A stretch of 64,000 bases of DNA from Agrypnia vestita (GCA_016648135.1 JADDOH010004261.1:124001-188000); one strand, 5' to 3'; shown: positions 45,799 to 56,345, numbered from the stretch's first letter. Notes: generated from the letters alone by a model not told the origin. Made by a program: numbers and translations.

Positions 45799-46317
45799 TA
45801 AAATGTATTTATCTTAAATAGGTGTATACTTAAATAGGTATGTACTTCAATATGCACTTTTTACTTCACTTCACTATGCGGAATAGTATGAAATTTTTTC
45901 CTTTTTAAACATTCGATATATTTTGTAAGCGCGCTCCTAATTATTAGGATGTCAATAATGATTCTAGGAATTGGGTTCAGTAATGATACTAGGAATCCAA
46001 TTTTTTGGGGGCTAAAATTTGGCATATATATATCTTCAATATTTTATTTGAGTTAATAACGCTAATAGATTAGGCGCTAATAGTCTCACATTAAATTACG
46101 ATGGAAAAATATTTTGTGACAATAAAAGTAATTAATATGTAAGAGAATACTTACAATATTTAATGTTGAGATAGTATAAAATAATGTAGAAAATAAGATT
46201 GGGAATAATGTTATGAATTATATATACTAGAATAACGAAATTTTACGTTGAAGGGGTCGAAAATATTTCAAATGATTTAAAAAATTTTCCCTACAAAAAA
46301 ATTAATAGATTTAGATA
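45799..46317. other. No supported gene
   Basis: AT-rich, nothing recognised. Confidence 0.55.
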
Positions 46318-46595
46318 AGTCGTGTATCTTCGTGACATAAATCCGTGGGAATAACGAAGGTTCTCGAGGAGCTTTTTACGGAGCAGGGGATCATAACAAA
46401 GCGGAGGCTCCGAGCACTTGTTGAGCGGTCCACCTTCCGCGAAGCCGGGCCCGGGGGTGGGGGGCGGGGGCGGTCCGGGGGCGGAGCCCTACTGCGCTCC
46501 GCCCACACCTGCGCGCGCAACCGCCCGGCGGCTGGGGCTCGGAGGAAAATTTTAAATCATTTGTAGCTCTCCGCCAGATGTCGCGATTGTTCGGA
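46318..46595 (+). other. GC-rich island with coding-like start
   Basis: The plus frame 46345-46566 begins with a plausible amphipathic helix (KVLEELFTEQGIITKRRLRA then LVERSTFREAGPG) and then turns Gly/Arg-rich across a poly-G tract (GGGGGTGGGGGGCGGGGGCG). The minus strand is also open (Pro/Arg-rich). The first 40 codons could be an exon with AAG|GTTCTC as 3' splice context; the rest is composition-driven. CGCCAGATGTCGC follows at about 46571. Regulatory island or exon relic. Confidence 0.35.
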
Positions 46596-48329
46596 TTGCG
46601 ACAAAATTAATTATTATTTTATTATTTTTATAACCTTATATTATTGTGTTATCGCTGATGGACATGAGATATTTTATTTTACGAATGTTTGTACACTGAA
46701 GGTATTTTTTGAGACATAATTCTAACAAAAATGGCATTTTAATCGGTAGAAAAAAAAAATTATATTTTTTTAAATAAATAAATACTGTACTATAATTACT
46801 GATTCGAGAACAAATTTATTGGGACTTTGTCAAGAAACATACATCTCGGTACACATGCATTTATTATGATTTTCTGATTAAAAAATATTTACAAATTAAA
46901 TTAAATAGGTAAATCAGATAAAAATACGAATCACCCTGATGCAGAACCGAACCCTGGTATTTGGCGTGACACGCGGGGATGATCACCACTGTGTTGTCAA
47001 AGATATCAGAATTAACAGTTAACAAGTAAGTATTTCAAGTTATTTTATTAATTTTAGTTTCTTACAAAAATCAACACTGGTAAATATTACAAAGTAAAAT
47101 TGAGTACTTATTTCTTTTCATTGGCGATAAATCGGCGTTTATTGGGCAAAAATAGATATTTGATTGCTTGTTACATAGGTAGGTAGATACACATAACAAA
47201 AATAAATTTGAATAATATTTAACAATCCTCTCGGCTACTACTTACCTCGCTAGATACATAGAAATACCTGTTCTAATATGAATGGTAGACGCCAAACTAT
47301 GAAGACAGCCTGCAGAAAGGGATGTAGAACCAATCATTGCCAGAAGACTAATTGTACTAAACAGGTATGAAACTTTCTACCTTCCATAATACGCAACAGT
47401 GTAGGCATCAGAAACATTGTTTAAAAATACTGAAAACGCATTTTTTCGAAAAATATATCCATAAGTTTGCCATTGAAAATATGTATAAATGTAGTAAGTT
47501 TTTGTTTAATGCGCACTTGTGAAATTCTAACGAAAAAGGCGCTATATAAATGATCTATTATTATCATCCACGTAGGTATATTTGTGAGAATAGATATACT
47601 TAACAAGAGGCGATCAAGGTATTAATCATACACCTAATCAATATTTGGCGTAGGTAGATGTTAATTGTTGAGATGATGTTTGAAAAATATCAAACACTGA
47701 GGTGGGCACACAAAAAACTTAGGTACAACTAATTATTATATTTTATAATTGAGGGGCTTAGGATTATGATGGAAGAAGTCCCGATCACCTATTCAAATTT
47801 TTTTAATGATGTCATCTCAAAAAACTTGAAGATAAACACAATGGTTAAGTCCGCAATAATTATTAAATTATGACAATTTTTCATTTTTTTTAAATTTATC
47901 ACCCTCAAAATTATATAAAAGTATTTTTGTAATTATTTTCTATCTATTTGAACATATAGAGGAATATTTAAAAAAAAAATGTGACATTAATTTTTCCTTT
48001 TGAAATGCAGATACTTCCAAATTCTCACGTTTTTAAAATTATTACGATTATCAATTTGTGTTTGATTAAATAATATAAAATATTCAATGAGAAGAGATTG
48101 AATATGCCAGAAATAAAAATTTAAATGACCGTTATACTTTTTAAATTAATGCCTTCTCTCGGCTTGAATTGTCTTCACATTTATCTTGAGTCAAGCCAAC
48201 CTAAATAATTACGCATTGACTATATTAATGAACATTAACATTTCTTAAGAACTGATTTTACCTACAGTATCTATCTGTAATCAGTTTATTGAATAATATA
48301 TTTTTAACACAAAATATCGAGGGTAGAAA
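46596..48329. other. No supported gene
   Basis: AT-rich, with several GTAGGTAG words near 47175 and 47580-47660. Nothing else recognised. Confidence 0.55.
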
Positions 48330-48703
48330 GCCAAAAGGGCGTCAGTGATTATTTCGAACTTTACGGAAGAGCAAAATAAAGTTCTGTCAATCTGATTTTG
48401 TCAATGTTTCTTTTATTATTAAACGATTTCTATATTTGAGCCCTTGCCCGGAATAACGTTGTATCCAACAATACTCTCATTCCGAGAAAAATTGAAAAAA
48501 CGAAACCAGTTACAATATATTACATTTTATATTTTAAATATAACAAATATATAATTCTTAACTAATCTCAATATAAAATAGGGGGAAAAGTCAATTAAAT
48601 TTGAATCTATTGTAAAAAAACATGTTGAATCAGTGGAAAAACGTTGTATATGAAATTTTCACAAACAACGTTATTCCGCAAAATGGATTTTTTTTATTCT
48701 GCT

Positions 48704-48886
48704 TTACTTGATAATGCCTTTTAAAAGCAGCATGTGCTCATCTAACATGAATTCACAAATGTCATCGAGGTCCTTGAGCTTAACAGTCTTATTGGCAGTA
48801 GATTGGAATACATTGAAGTTAGTTCCAGGCTCCCTAACTGCATGATTTTCTTCCAAATGGTAGCCAATCTTGCCCTCCTTCCACAA
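48704..48886 (-). pseudogene. C-terminal piece of the same transposon protein
   Basis: The minus frame reads GYHLEENHAVREPGTNFNVF, then STANKTVKLKDLDDICEFML, then DEHMLLLKGIIK and a stop at the element's 3' side. The order and strand match the N-terminal piece at 49373-49603, and a final KLKDLxxLxxxxxxxxHxxxLKxI helix is plausible as the protein's end. About 480 bp between the pieces has no shared frame, so the gene is broken. Confidence 0.4.
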
Positions 48887-49372
48887 ATAGTTGGTAGAGA
48901 GCTATAGGAGGTCCATGATTCTAATTCTTTGTGGAAGGTTTGAGCTCTGATTGTGATGAGATCATTAGTAGGTAAAGAGCTTTTACGGAACGATAAGTCT
49001 CTCGTACATACTATTACATATCTCCGTCTGTTTGCTGAATACGGCGTCGGACATTCAATTTCTTAATACACAAGACGAGATGATTACTTTTTTCATTGTA
49101 ATTCAGTAACCTGAATACTGAGTAAATATTTATCTTGATATTAAAATGAAGAAAACATCCCGAATTTAAACATTTTTGGCACAAACTCGACCCTGCGAAA
49201 AAGAATGAGGAATTAAATAAACTTTTTGTATCGGTGTTATATTAAGTTACGATATAAAGAGCACTATAAAGCCAGCATTATTATCAAAAAGCATTTCAAA
49301 TATCAATATGGATAAATCAATTGAGTAAAATCGGTTAACGTTCGACAAAATAATATGAAATCACAATATCAA

Positions 49373-49603
49373 TCAGAATTGCCAAATCGTATACAACGTT
49401 ATTCCACAAACATGTTCTGGCGGGTCAATTGCAGGTTTGATAATATTTTTTCTGGATAAAAACTCCTTTCCTGCATCCTTCAACTTATTGGCTTTGATAT
49501 CTTTCCAATTTAAAACATTAGATGTTCGTTTTCTCCCTTTATTCATGTGAATTAAACCACGCTCCACGATATTGACGCTCGGCGACGCCATTTTGAGAAA
49601 CAC
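49373..49603 (-). pseudogene. N-terminal piece of a transposon-encoded protein, unknown family
   Basis: Minus frame with ATG near 49591: MASPSVNIVERGLIHMNKGR, then KRTSNVLNWKDIKANKLKDA, then GKEFLSRKNIIKPAIDPPEH and VCGITLYTIWQF. The pattern R-K-R-x-x-N-x-x-x-W-K-x-x-x-x-x-K-x-(L/R)-x-x-x-GK-x-(F/Y)-x-SR is one I associate with uncharacterised, transposon-linked insect proteins whose next part is Cys-rich. Here the residues after HVC are encoded by the 13-bp motif (GGAATAACGTTGTAT), so the Cys-rich part was deleted at a motif copy. Another motif copy sits just upstream of the ATG. Confidence 0.45.
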
Positions 49604-49885
49604 TATACAACGTTATTCCACAAACCAATAACTTTAAAATGCAGCCAGAAGCCTAAATATTTTTTTCTTGACATATTATTTACCTTAATCGATGCATAAT
49701 AACATACCTAACATAACTCCATCAATAACTCAAAATTGACATTTGTGTTGGATACAACGTTATTCCGGGCAAGGGCTCATTTGTTAATCCAAAACACACA
49801 TAGAAGTTGTTTAATAATAAAATAAATATTGACAAAACATTATTTTGCTCTGCTGGAAAGATCGAAATAAACACACCTTTGGCTC

Positions 49886-51609
49886 ATTGATTTGAAAGAT
49901 TCCATTGGGAAAAGCTTTCTCCCTACTATCCTGAATCAGATTAATAAATAATCTAATTATAAGTGTGTGGGGGGTGTCTCATGAAGAAGACAACGAATCT
50001 CTAATATAGTTAGTTACCTTTTATATTTGTTTTCGCATCAGTTCATAATTATTTATTGGACTCTCGTAAATTTATTTTTTGTTTTTAGAGTTTAAGAAGG
50101 GGTGCATTGTCATAATAAAAAAGATTAATAGTTGTATTTAAAATATCTATAAATAATACCTCAATTAAATTAAACTCAAAACTAACATTACAATGCCTTC
50201 ATTCAAATCGGTGATACAAAATTTTTATCGATTTTTTCACTACTTCACGTTCATTATCGATCCATCATCAAATCATGCGACTAACTCATTCGTTTTTTAT
50301 TAAACATTCAATTAAGAATGTAGAGATTAATTTCGGAATTGCAATAGTATGGCGTCGATTTCCAACATCTCTTAATCAATGCTTTAATTTCGCAGCATTA
50401 CTGCGTCATTCATGTCTGGTAGAAATTCTCAGTACTCCTAGGAGTGCATGTTCTGCAGAAGTCTATCAGTGTCACGTTTCATCGTTAATAATTATAGATA
50501 CTACATCCTATGGCAGAGATTGCGAATCAGTGACATGCGAGTCATGAAATGACACGTGGTGCACTGCTGGTAACCCGCCGACGTTCGAATTTCGTTTTCA
50601 AATTAAATATTCAAATTAAAACATTTCATCGTGTTATAAATATATTTTTTAGGCATCTCGTAGAATATAGACAATTGCACGTACGACCTTATACATACGT
50701 AGGATAGCTTACATATATTTCCACATACTATTTTAATTTTATTTTTCAACAAACAGACCGTTACCATTATTGAGTCTGATAAATTAATAATCCTAATGAG
50801 ACATTAGAATACAAAATGAAAATATTTTACGATCATCATGAAATTACTATGATATAGAATAACTTTTTATGATAAATAAATTATAAATAATGATTCGAAA
50901 AATTTAAGAGTGTCGTAAATCAACAAATATATTCAAGAATTAACGTTGTAGATCAACAAGTTATAAGTTACGTTATGTTAGGTTAGGTTATTTAATACCC
51001 ACAAGTTATGGTGCATAATCAGAGTAATAAGATGACTGTGTGTGCACCTGTCTCGTACGCAGTTGTCATAGAAATTGATACATTTAATCATTTCAAGATG
51101 AACATATTTACGTAGACTATCAAAAAATTTGATTATAAAATAAGTAAAGAAATTAACATTTTTTCATTTAAAAATTTTCACATCAATATGCTGATCTCCT
51201 GTAATGGTTCTCAAACTCTCAACCGCCGTAATACAATGCATGTGTCTTAATCGCTAGATTAACGATCAAAAATAAAAATTCTCAGTAAAGATATGTCTAC
51301 ACCATGGTGATAAATAAAATTATTAGATAAAATGTATTTACCGAAAAAAACAAGCTCGGATCTTTATTTTACTGGGAGTTAATGTAACGAATAAATAACT
51401 TTTCATACACATCTTTTTGTCAGTATTTCGTTCTAACTCTGGTTTATTTAATTTGTTTTCAAATTTCAAAGATCTATGAATATTCTCTAAAATGACATCA
51501 TAATAATAAAATGATTTATTAGAATATTATTATTGCAAATTTGGAAATAAAAAATAAAAGTTAATGTAGATATTCTTCTATAAGTTTAAATATTCCATTT
51601 TATTTATAA
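49886..51609. other. No supported gene
   Basis: 50275-50560 is somewhat GC-richer with a 90-codon plus frame without motifs. 50748-50830 is the repeat seen near 31230. TTAGGTTAGGTTA occurs at about 50974. Confidence 0.45.
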
Positions 51610-51660
51610 CTAGCTGTAACCCGTCAAAAATAATGACGGTACTTTTACATGTCAGTTTAA
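51610..51660 (-). repeat. Helitron 3' end
   Basis: On the minus strand: ACCGTCA-TTATTTT-TGACGG hairpin, GTTACAG, then CTAG|T. This is the Helitron 3' signature (hairpin, about 7-nt spacer, CTAG, T flank). No matching 5' TC end was identified. Confidence 0.55.
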
Positions 51661-52680
51661 AAAAGAAAGAAAAAAATGAGGAAAAAATGGAAAAAAGAAA
51701 AAGAAAATGGAAAAAAAGCATTTTTTTATACCACAAATAAGTTAAGGAAGTTACGCGAATTTACGATGGATAGATGGACAGACGGACGACAGACAACGAA
51801 ATTATTATACATAATTGGGATTCGACACACAATGAATATTTCTAAGAAATTGGCATATATTTTGAAACTCTTGCAAAAAAAGTTCACCATCCCTGTTCTG
51901 AGGTGTTTAAATCCTTGCTACATCAGTCATTATCAAGTGACCAAGAAACACGCCAAGTATACTTTTTATTGCTGTATTCAAGAAATATAATTAATTGTGA
52001 CAAGGAAACTAATATGCAATTTAGTATTTAATTTCCTGGTGATCTAAAAATTGTATACGTCTTATTCATCTGAGGTATTTTGATTCTGACATTCCCAGGA
52101 GTGCATATTTCGAAGAAATCCATTAGCAGTGAGTAGTCTCACACACATATACATGTGTGTATTATGACTGTCCATTTTTTATCTTATGCAACTTATACTA
52201 CAAAGATGAAAATACATTGTTAGATGTGAGATCAAAAATTGTTAACAGAGTTGCAAAATATCATTAGAAATGAATATAAGTACTTAAGTACGTCATAGAT
52301 ATATAAATTGCAGTAGTATTATAAAATAAAGATATGTCTCATTGATAAAATCGTGCCTGACGAATTTCTAAGATAAATAGAATGCTACACTCAATGAAAG
52401 AATAATTAATTGTCTTAAGTATGACATCAAAATATAATATTAAAACATTTTTTATGACAATCAGAGGAATGGCATTTTACAGACTCCATCAGAAAAAGCG
52501 AAAGTAGTCGGCAAAAAGGAATATTTCAAATTTGGCTTAGGGTTAGCATGTATAACATATTCGAACGACTTTAAACCATGCAATAACATTTTATTTTAAA
52601 GTGAGTCAGATATACTCGGGATAGCGTTAATTCGTGAGACATCGTAGTAGATATCGTAGTACCGTGTACAACACATCAGC
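51661..52680. other. No supported gene
   Basis: The Lys-rich plus frame at 51676-51990 starts in an A-rich tract and has no motif. GATGGATAGATGGACAGACG near 51764 is a typical repeat word. Confidence 0.5.
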
Positions 52681-52713
52681 CTTGATGATGGACCCTGAAA
52701 TGTGATCCGAAAC
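52681..52713 (+). ncRNA. Hammerhead-like motif (copy d, degraded)
   Basis: TTGATGA-T, GGA...TCC hairpin with a long loop, GAAACGT. It is followed by AGAATATCCCAGAAAACTTT, which recurs inverted near 28925, so both belong to one retroelement 3' end. The stem II loop (CCCTGAAATGTGA) is unusually long. Confidence 0.35.
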
Positions 52714-53717
52714 GTCAGCCAGAAAAGTCGTAGAAACACGGAAGAATATCCCAGAAAACTTTATAAATCGTAGTACTTATTTATTTTAGGTATCCGCGAA
52801 AAGTAGCCTAGACAGCTGTTGTCATACGTGATATAAAATAGGGTTGGAGATCTCATTGTTGATGTTTAAGATTTTTTGTGAAAGTACCTTGTGTCAAGTG
52901 CACGTCAGTGTACGACACAAGATGCATCTGAACGCGCTCATTCTTCATTCTCTCCTCGGCCTTGACCCCGTCGACAACACTACGCGCGCACTCCACGACT
53001 TCGAGTATTTAAATATAGAAATTGACAGTTGTAACTTATTTGATTAAATTGAATTTAAATCCGCAACTGGCTATGTATATGTCGTTGGATTAATTTTTTT
53101 TGGTATTTTTAAATAAATCAGATAAAACACTCGTTGTCGATGTATATGCATTCTGATATACCACTACACACACGTTTACCTTTAAAGCGGTGAACTCACT
53201 GATGTTATCTCTACAGTGTCGTAAGATAGATACCTATCACACACCACCAAATATATACATGAACTAATGAAAATTTCTTTTGAGTTGTTTAAAAAATTTG
53301 CTATGGTTTGCAAATTTTGAAACAATTATAAAAAGGTTAATTTAAATACTCTTAAAAAGTACAAAGTCTTGGTAAATAAGTTGCCCTTTATTATAAAATT
53401 ACGTTTTTACTTGAAGAGACTCGGTTTTGAACAAACTTTATAATAATATGTCTATATGTAAAATACGCCATGTTTCCTAGGGGATTTAATTATACAAGAA
53501 TGAATGCGGTTTTAATGTGTCTTAAAATATACGCGAGGGGGGAAAATTCTTCCACTGTGATCCAATGCCCTCGCCTTAAAGAAGGGGCATGGTTTATCTC
53601 TGTACAATTGTATATTCTGTGGTACCTACATATTTTTTTATATAGCAATATAATTTGAATATTATAAATTATGAACTGAAACATAATTGTTATATTATTG
53701 TAAAATAAAAAAAACTG
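52714..53717. other. No gene called; coding-like patch 52880-53030
   Basis: The patch is GC-richer and open on both strands. The minus reading EVVECARSVVDGVKAEERMK then NERVQMHLVSYTDV ends at a donor-like CAAG|GTACTT, and the plus reading is also plausible. I cannot decide between exon and chance. Confidence 0.3.
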
Positions 53718-53911
53718 AATTAAGATAAATCACAGAAGTCTCACAGAGACGAAGCTATTTATACGGAAAATGTGTATTGAAGTCTTTATAGGGTAAAAGT
53801 ACCGTCATTTTTGACGGGTTACAGCTAGTATAATAATAAAGACTTCCATACACGTTTTCCGTATAAACAGCGTCGTATCTGTGAGGCTTCTGCAATTTAT
53901 CTAACTTAATA
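53718..53911. mobile_element. MITE family A, short copy with Helitron end in its loop
   Basis: Arms AAGTCTCACAGAGACGAAGC then TATTTATACGG and the inverted CCGTATAAACAGCGTCGTAT then CTGTGAGGCTTC. Almost the whole interior is replaced by a Helitron-type 3' end (53801-53829). Confidence 0.65.
53801..53829 (+). repeat. Helitron 3' end inside a MITE
   Basis: CCGTCA-TTTT-TGACGG hairpin (53802-53817), GTTACAG, CTAG|T. Nearly the same terminus as the minus-strand one at 51610. Confidence 0.6.
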
Positions 53912-54199
53912 AATATCCCTCTGTGGACAGAATCCAGTACTTAATTGTGTTCTAAGAATATACATATAAAAATATTAACTCCCACTCCTATCCCTCTATT
54001 TATTATATGTTTTCTTTATTGCTTGACTTAATATTTTATGCCGTAGATCTCTATAACTGGTCTACGAATTACCCAATACGTTATGTAGTATTATAATAAA
54101 TTGTTGAGATTCCTAAAATAAAAAAAATAATATAAAAAAATAATAAAACATGCAGTTTTGAGAATTTTACGCCACGTCTCAAATACGATAGCATGACTG

Positions 54200-54545
54200 A
54201 GCAAAACCAAGATTACAAAATGCGCGTTCAAAATGACGGGGTGTGCCCGGCCGGCCCGCGAGGTCCACGAAATTCCCGGGAGCGCATACGCTCGCGGAGT
54301 CCATTAGCATCGAGAATCAACAATAAGCCAAGCGGACATGTTAGTGGCCTGTCATTAGGTCTACCGGGGCTGTCATTAGCTGTCCAATGATCTGTCACGC
54401 CGGGTGACGGGGAGAGCCGACTTAATTAACTTTATCGGGAACAATGCGACAGCCGCCTCGATACAAAATAAGTCTCCGGTCCACGTGAAGGGCGGAATCT
54501 GATAAATGTTCCAGTCATCTGTATGCAATGGCCGGAGATTTACGG
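54200..54545. other. GC-rich island
   Basis: GTGCCCGGCCGGCCCGCGAG, GTCACGCCGGGTGACGGGGA (self-complementary GTCACGCCGGGTGAC), CCGCCTCGATACAAAATAAG and CACGTGAAGGGCGGAATCTG. The plus frame 54193-54390 is Arg/Ser/Gly-rich without motif. Candidate regulatory element. Confidence 0.4.
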
Positions 54546-54589
54546 ACGCGAACCTCGCCGTGCTTAATTTGGAAAAATATATTATTTAA

Positions 54590-54840
54590 TAAAATATATT
54601 ATTTATTGTGTAACACGAGAAAGCGTGCATTAAGCAATAGAGGGGTCAATATGTGGAACAGTTTGCCTGAGGGCGTCGTGTCTGCAGCCAGTGTCAACTT
54701 AAGAATAGGCTGGATATTCAATTTAAGAATAGGCTGGATATTCAATTTAAGGATAGGCTGGATATTCAAATGAGAGACAATGATATGGGCCTATCAGCTT
54801 AAGCTGCCTGCCCATTATCAATAATAATAATTAGTGTAGG
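54590..54840 (+). pseudogene. CR1-like LINE 3' end with internal triplication
   Basis: The plus frame reads TRKRALSNRGVNMWNSLPEG then VVSAASVN, the typical end of CR1/Jockey polyproteins (F-x-x-R-x-V-x-x-WNSLP-x-x-VV-x-A-x-SVN). Then NLRIGWIF appears three times because a 24-bp unit (TTAAGAATAGGCTGGATATT-type) is tandemly repeated at 54697-54770. A 3'UTR with CCTATCAGCTTAAGCTGCCT then GCCCATTATC and an AATAATAATAATT tail closes the element. Severely 5'-truncated. Confidence 0.65.
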
Positions 54841-54882
54841 CGTGCAATACAAAAAATATATTTAAATAATTATTTTTTAAAC

Positions 54883-55016
54883 GGTGTCACATCAATAATG
54901 TAACTATTTTAATAGCAAGATATGACCAACTCGGTGGGCTCCCGGAACGAGGCTCAATCCCCCGACCACTAGACTAGGCGAGCATCTTAACCACTAGGCC
55001 GCCAAGCAATCGTACG
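54883..55016 (-). mobile_element. tRNA-derived SINE, family S-related copy
   Basis: Minus strand: GCTTGGCGGCCTAGTGGTTA then AGATGCTCGCCTAGTCTAGT (A-box region), then GGGGATTGAGCCTCG (decayed B box), then body to GATGTGACACC. The body is shorter and the head differs from the other family S copies, so it may be a subfamily. Confidence 0.6.
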
Positions 55017-55059
55017 GATTTGAATATTTATTTTTATATGCATGTTCTAAGAACACAAG

Positions 55060-55675
55060 GTAAGTCTCACAGAGACGAATATATTGATGTGGCAAACATG
55101 TATGGAAGTCTGTATAGGGCGGCCACAAGGCTCATGACCTGTATTAGCCGGTTTAAGTTATCACTTTATACAATGCAACGATCGCCAATTACACTAATTC
55201 AATTTAATAAAAAAAATATATAGAGGTGTCATTACCAGCGGAGACATCTATGTATACTATATTACTGATTTTCGAGGGTAGATGTCTACAGCATAGTTTT
55301 TATTTTATTTTTTAAATAGAGATGCGAACACGGAATACGTGTGATAACAAAATTCTCACTATTTTCTAACTAAGCTAAACGCTCGTGCTATCAAAATAGG
55401 ACTATCTTGTTGGTCTGGATTGAGGTTTGAACCCACGACCTTTGGATCACGAAGCGAGAGTCTTAACTACAAAACCAACAAGCTAGTTCCTTCAAATATT
55501 CGAAATAAGACAGACAAAGAACATATATACGACTTTCAAAAATTTGTTGACGTTGCATTGTGTAAAATTATCATTTTAGCCAGGTTATAAACGTCATAAG
55601 CTCCATAGACACCCTATTAAGACTTCCATACATGTTTCCTATATAAATAGTTTCGTCTCTGTGGGACTTTTATAA
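55060..55675. mobile_element. MITE family A, complete copy with nested SINE
   Basis: The left arm AAGTCTCACAGAGACGAATA ... AACATGTATGGAAGTCTGTA pairs with the right arm GACTTCCATACATGTTTCCT ... TTTCGTCTCTGTGGGACTTT. The pairing continues inward (TATACAATGCAACG / CGTTGCATTGTGTA) for about 120 bp. A SINE occupies the middle. Confidence 0.7.
55297..55488 (-). mobile_element. tRNA-derived SINE, family S, nested copy
   Basis: Minus strand: CTTGTTGGTTTTGTAGTTAA then GACTCTCGCTTCGTGATCC, B box GGGTTCAAACCTC, body, then CCGTGTTCGCATCTCTATTT and an A-rich tail (T-rich run 55297-55313). Confidence 0.7.
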
Positions 55676-55693
55676 TTTATCCTAATTATAATA

Positions 55694-55840
55694 TTTTTTA
55701 AATAGAGATGCGTACATGGAATGCGTATAACGTCAATATCACTACTATTTTAAATGTAAGATGGTCACCCGAAACGAGGCTCAATCCACCCACTACTAGA
55801 TCACTAGAACAGTGTTTTAAACCACTAGATTCATAAATAA
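55694..55840 (-). mobile_element. tRNA-derived SINE, family S, degraded copy
   Basis: AAATAGAGATGCGTACATGG, CGTCAATATCACTACTATTT, then the decayed head (CGAGGCTCAATCC ... CACTAGAACAGTGTTTTAAA). Lies just outside the right end of the family A element. Confidence 0.55.
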
Positions 55841-56049
55841 TTCTATTGATTTTTTTAATGTTGTAAAATTTTTTTATTACACATTCTAACTAACTAACAT
55901 AAAACGAGAGCTTTCAAGAAATTTGTACATAAAGCAGGTGCACAGTCAGCTGATTACCTTGGTGCTACGATTACGCATTAAATAACTTAACCTTAACAGA
56001 CTTAATGTAACTTAACGTAATGTTACGTAAAGTACGTAACGTAAAATAA

Positions 56050-56345
56050 CATGAAGGAATATAAGCTACCGTGAGGTAACAATCGTGTATGTAATTGTTC
56101 TAACCTAGCCTAACTTAATACAACATTTGTGGTGCATGGATGCAAAACCGCCACTATCTGGGCTCCATATGGAGAGTGGCGGTTTTGCATCTATATGCCA
56201 CATTTCATAAAGGAATATAAGATATCGTGGGGAAACTTGTATGAGGTTGTGTATGCAATTGTCCTAACCTAACCTAACCTGACCAAGTTTAATATAACTT
56301 AATGAAACACATCGTAAAGGAATATTAGCTATCGTGGGGTAACTT
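56050..56345. repeat. Three-unit diverged tandem repeat with CCTAA runs
   Basis: AAGGAATATAAGCTACCGTG (56054), AAGGAATATAAGATATCGTG (about 56210) and AAGGAATATTAGCTATCGTG (about 56317) head three units. Two are followed by a CTAACCTAACCT/CTAACCTAGCCT tract. The first unit is lengthened by a hairpin insertion. Confidence 0.6.
56129..56201. repeat. Strong short hairpin (73 bp) inserted in the tandem repeat
   Basis: Arms GTGGTGCATGGATGCAAAAC then CGCCACT and AGTGGCGGTTTTGCATCTAT then ATGCCAC: 17 bp perfect, then mostly paired to the ends, with the loop region ATCTGGGCTCCATATGGAG. Flanked by ATTT on both sides, a possible target-site duplication. Either a very short MITE or a precursor-like hairpin. 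Confidence 0.65.

Larger units (their letters stand above)
48330..49885. mobile_element. Inverted-repeat DNA transposon with broken ORF and 13-bp motif array
   Basis: The long inverted ends (about 140 bp) include GAGCAAAATAAAGTTCTGTC / the inverted GACAAAACATTATTTTGCTC, TTTATTATTAAAC, and the highly conserved GCCCTTGCCCGGAATAACGT then TGTATCCAACA. ACAACGTTATTCC or its complement occurs at 48450, 48635, 48665, 49393, 49607 and 49754. The ORF pieces lie on the minus strand between the ends. The element is about 1.55 kb and looks internally deleted. Confidence 0.65.

Noticed and set aside
50972..50990. Telomeric (TTAGG)n array
   Set aside because: Only two to three units; such short runs are scattered in lepidopteran DNA and do not indicate a telomere.
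51676..51990. 104-codon Lys-rich plus frame
   Set aside because: Starts in an A-rich tract and continues through repeat words; no motif.
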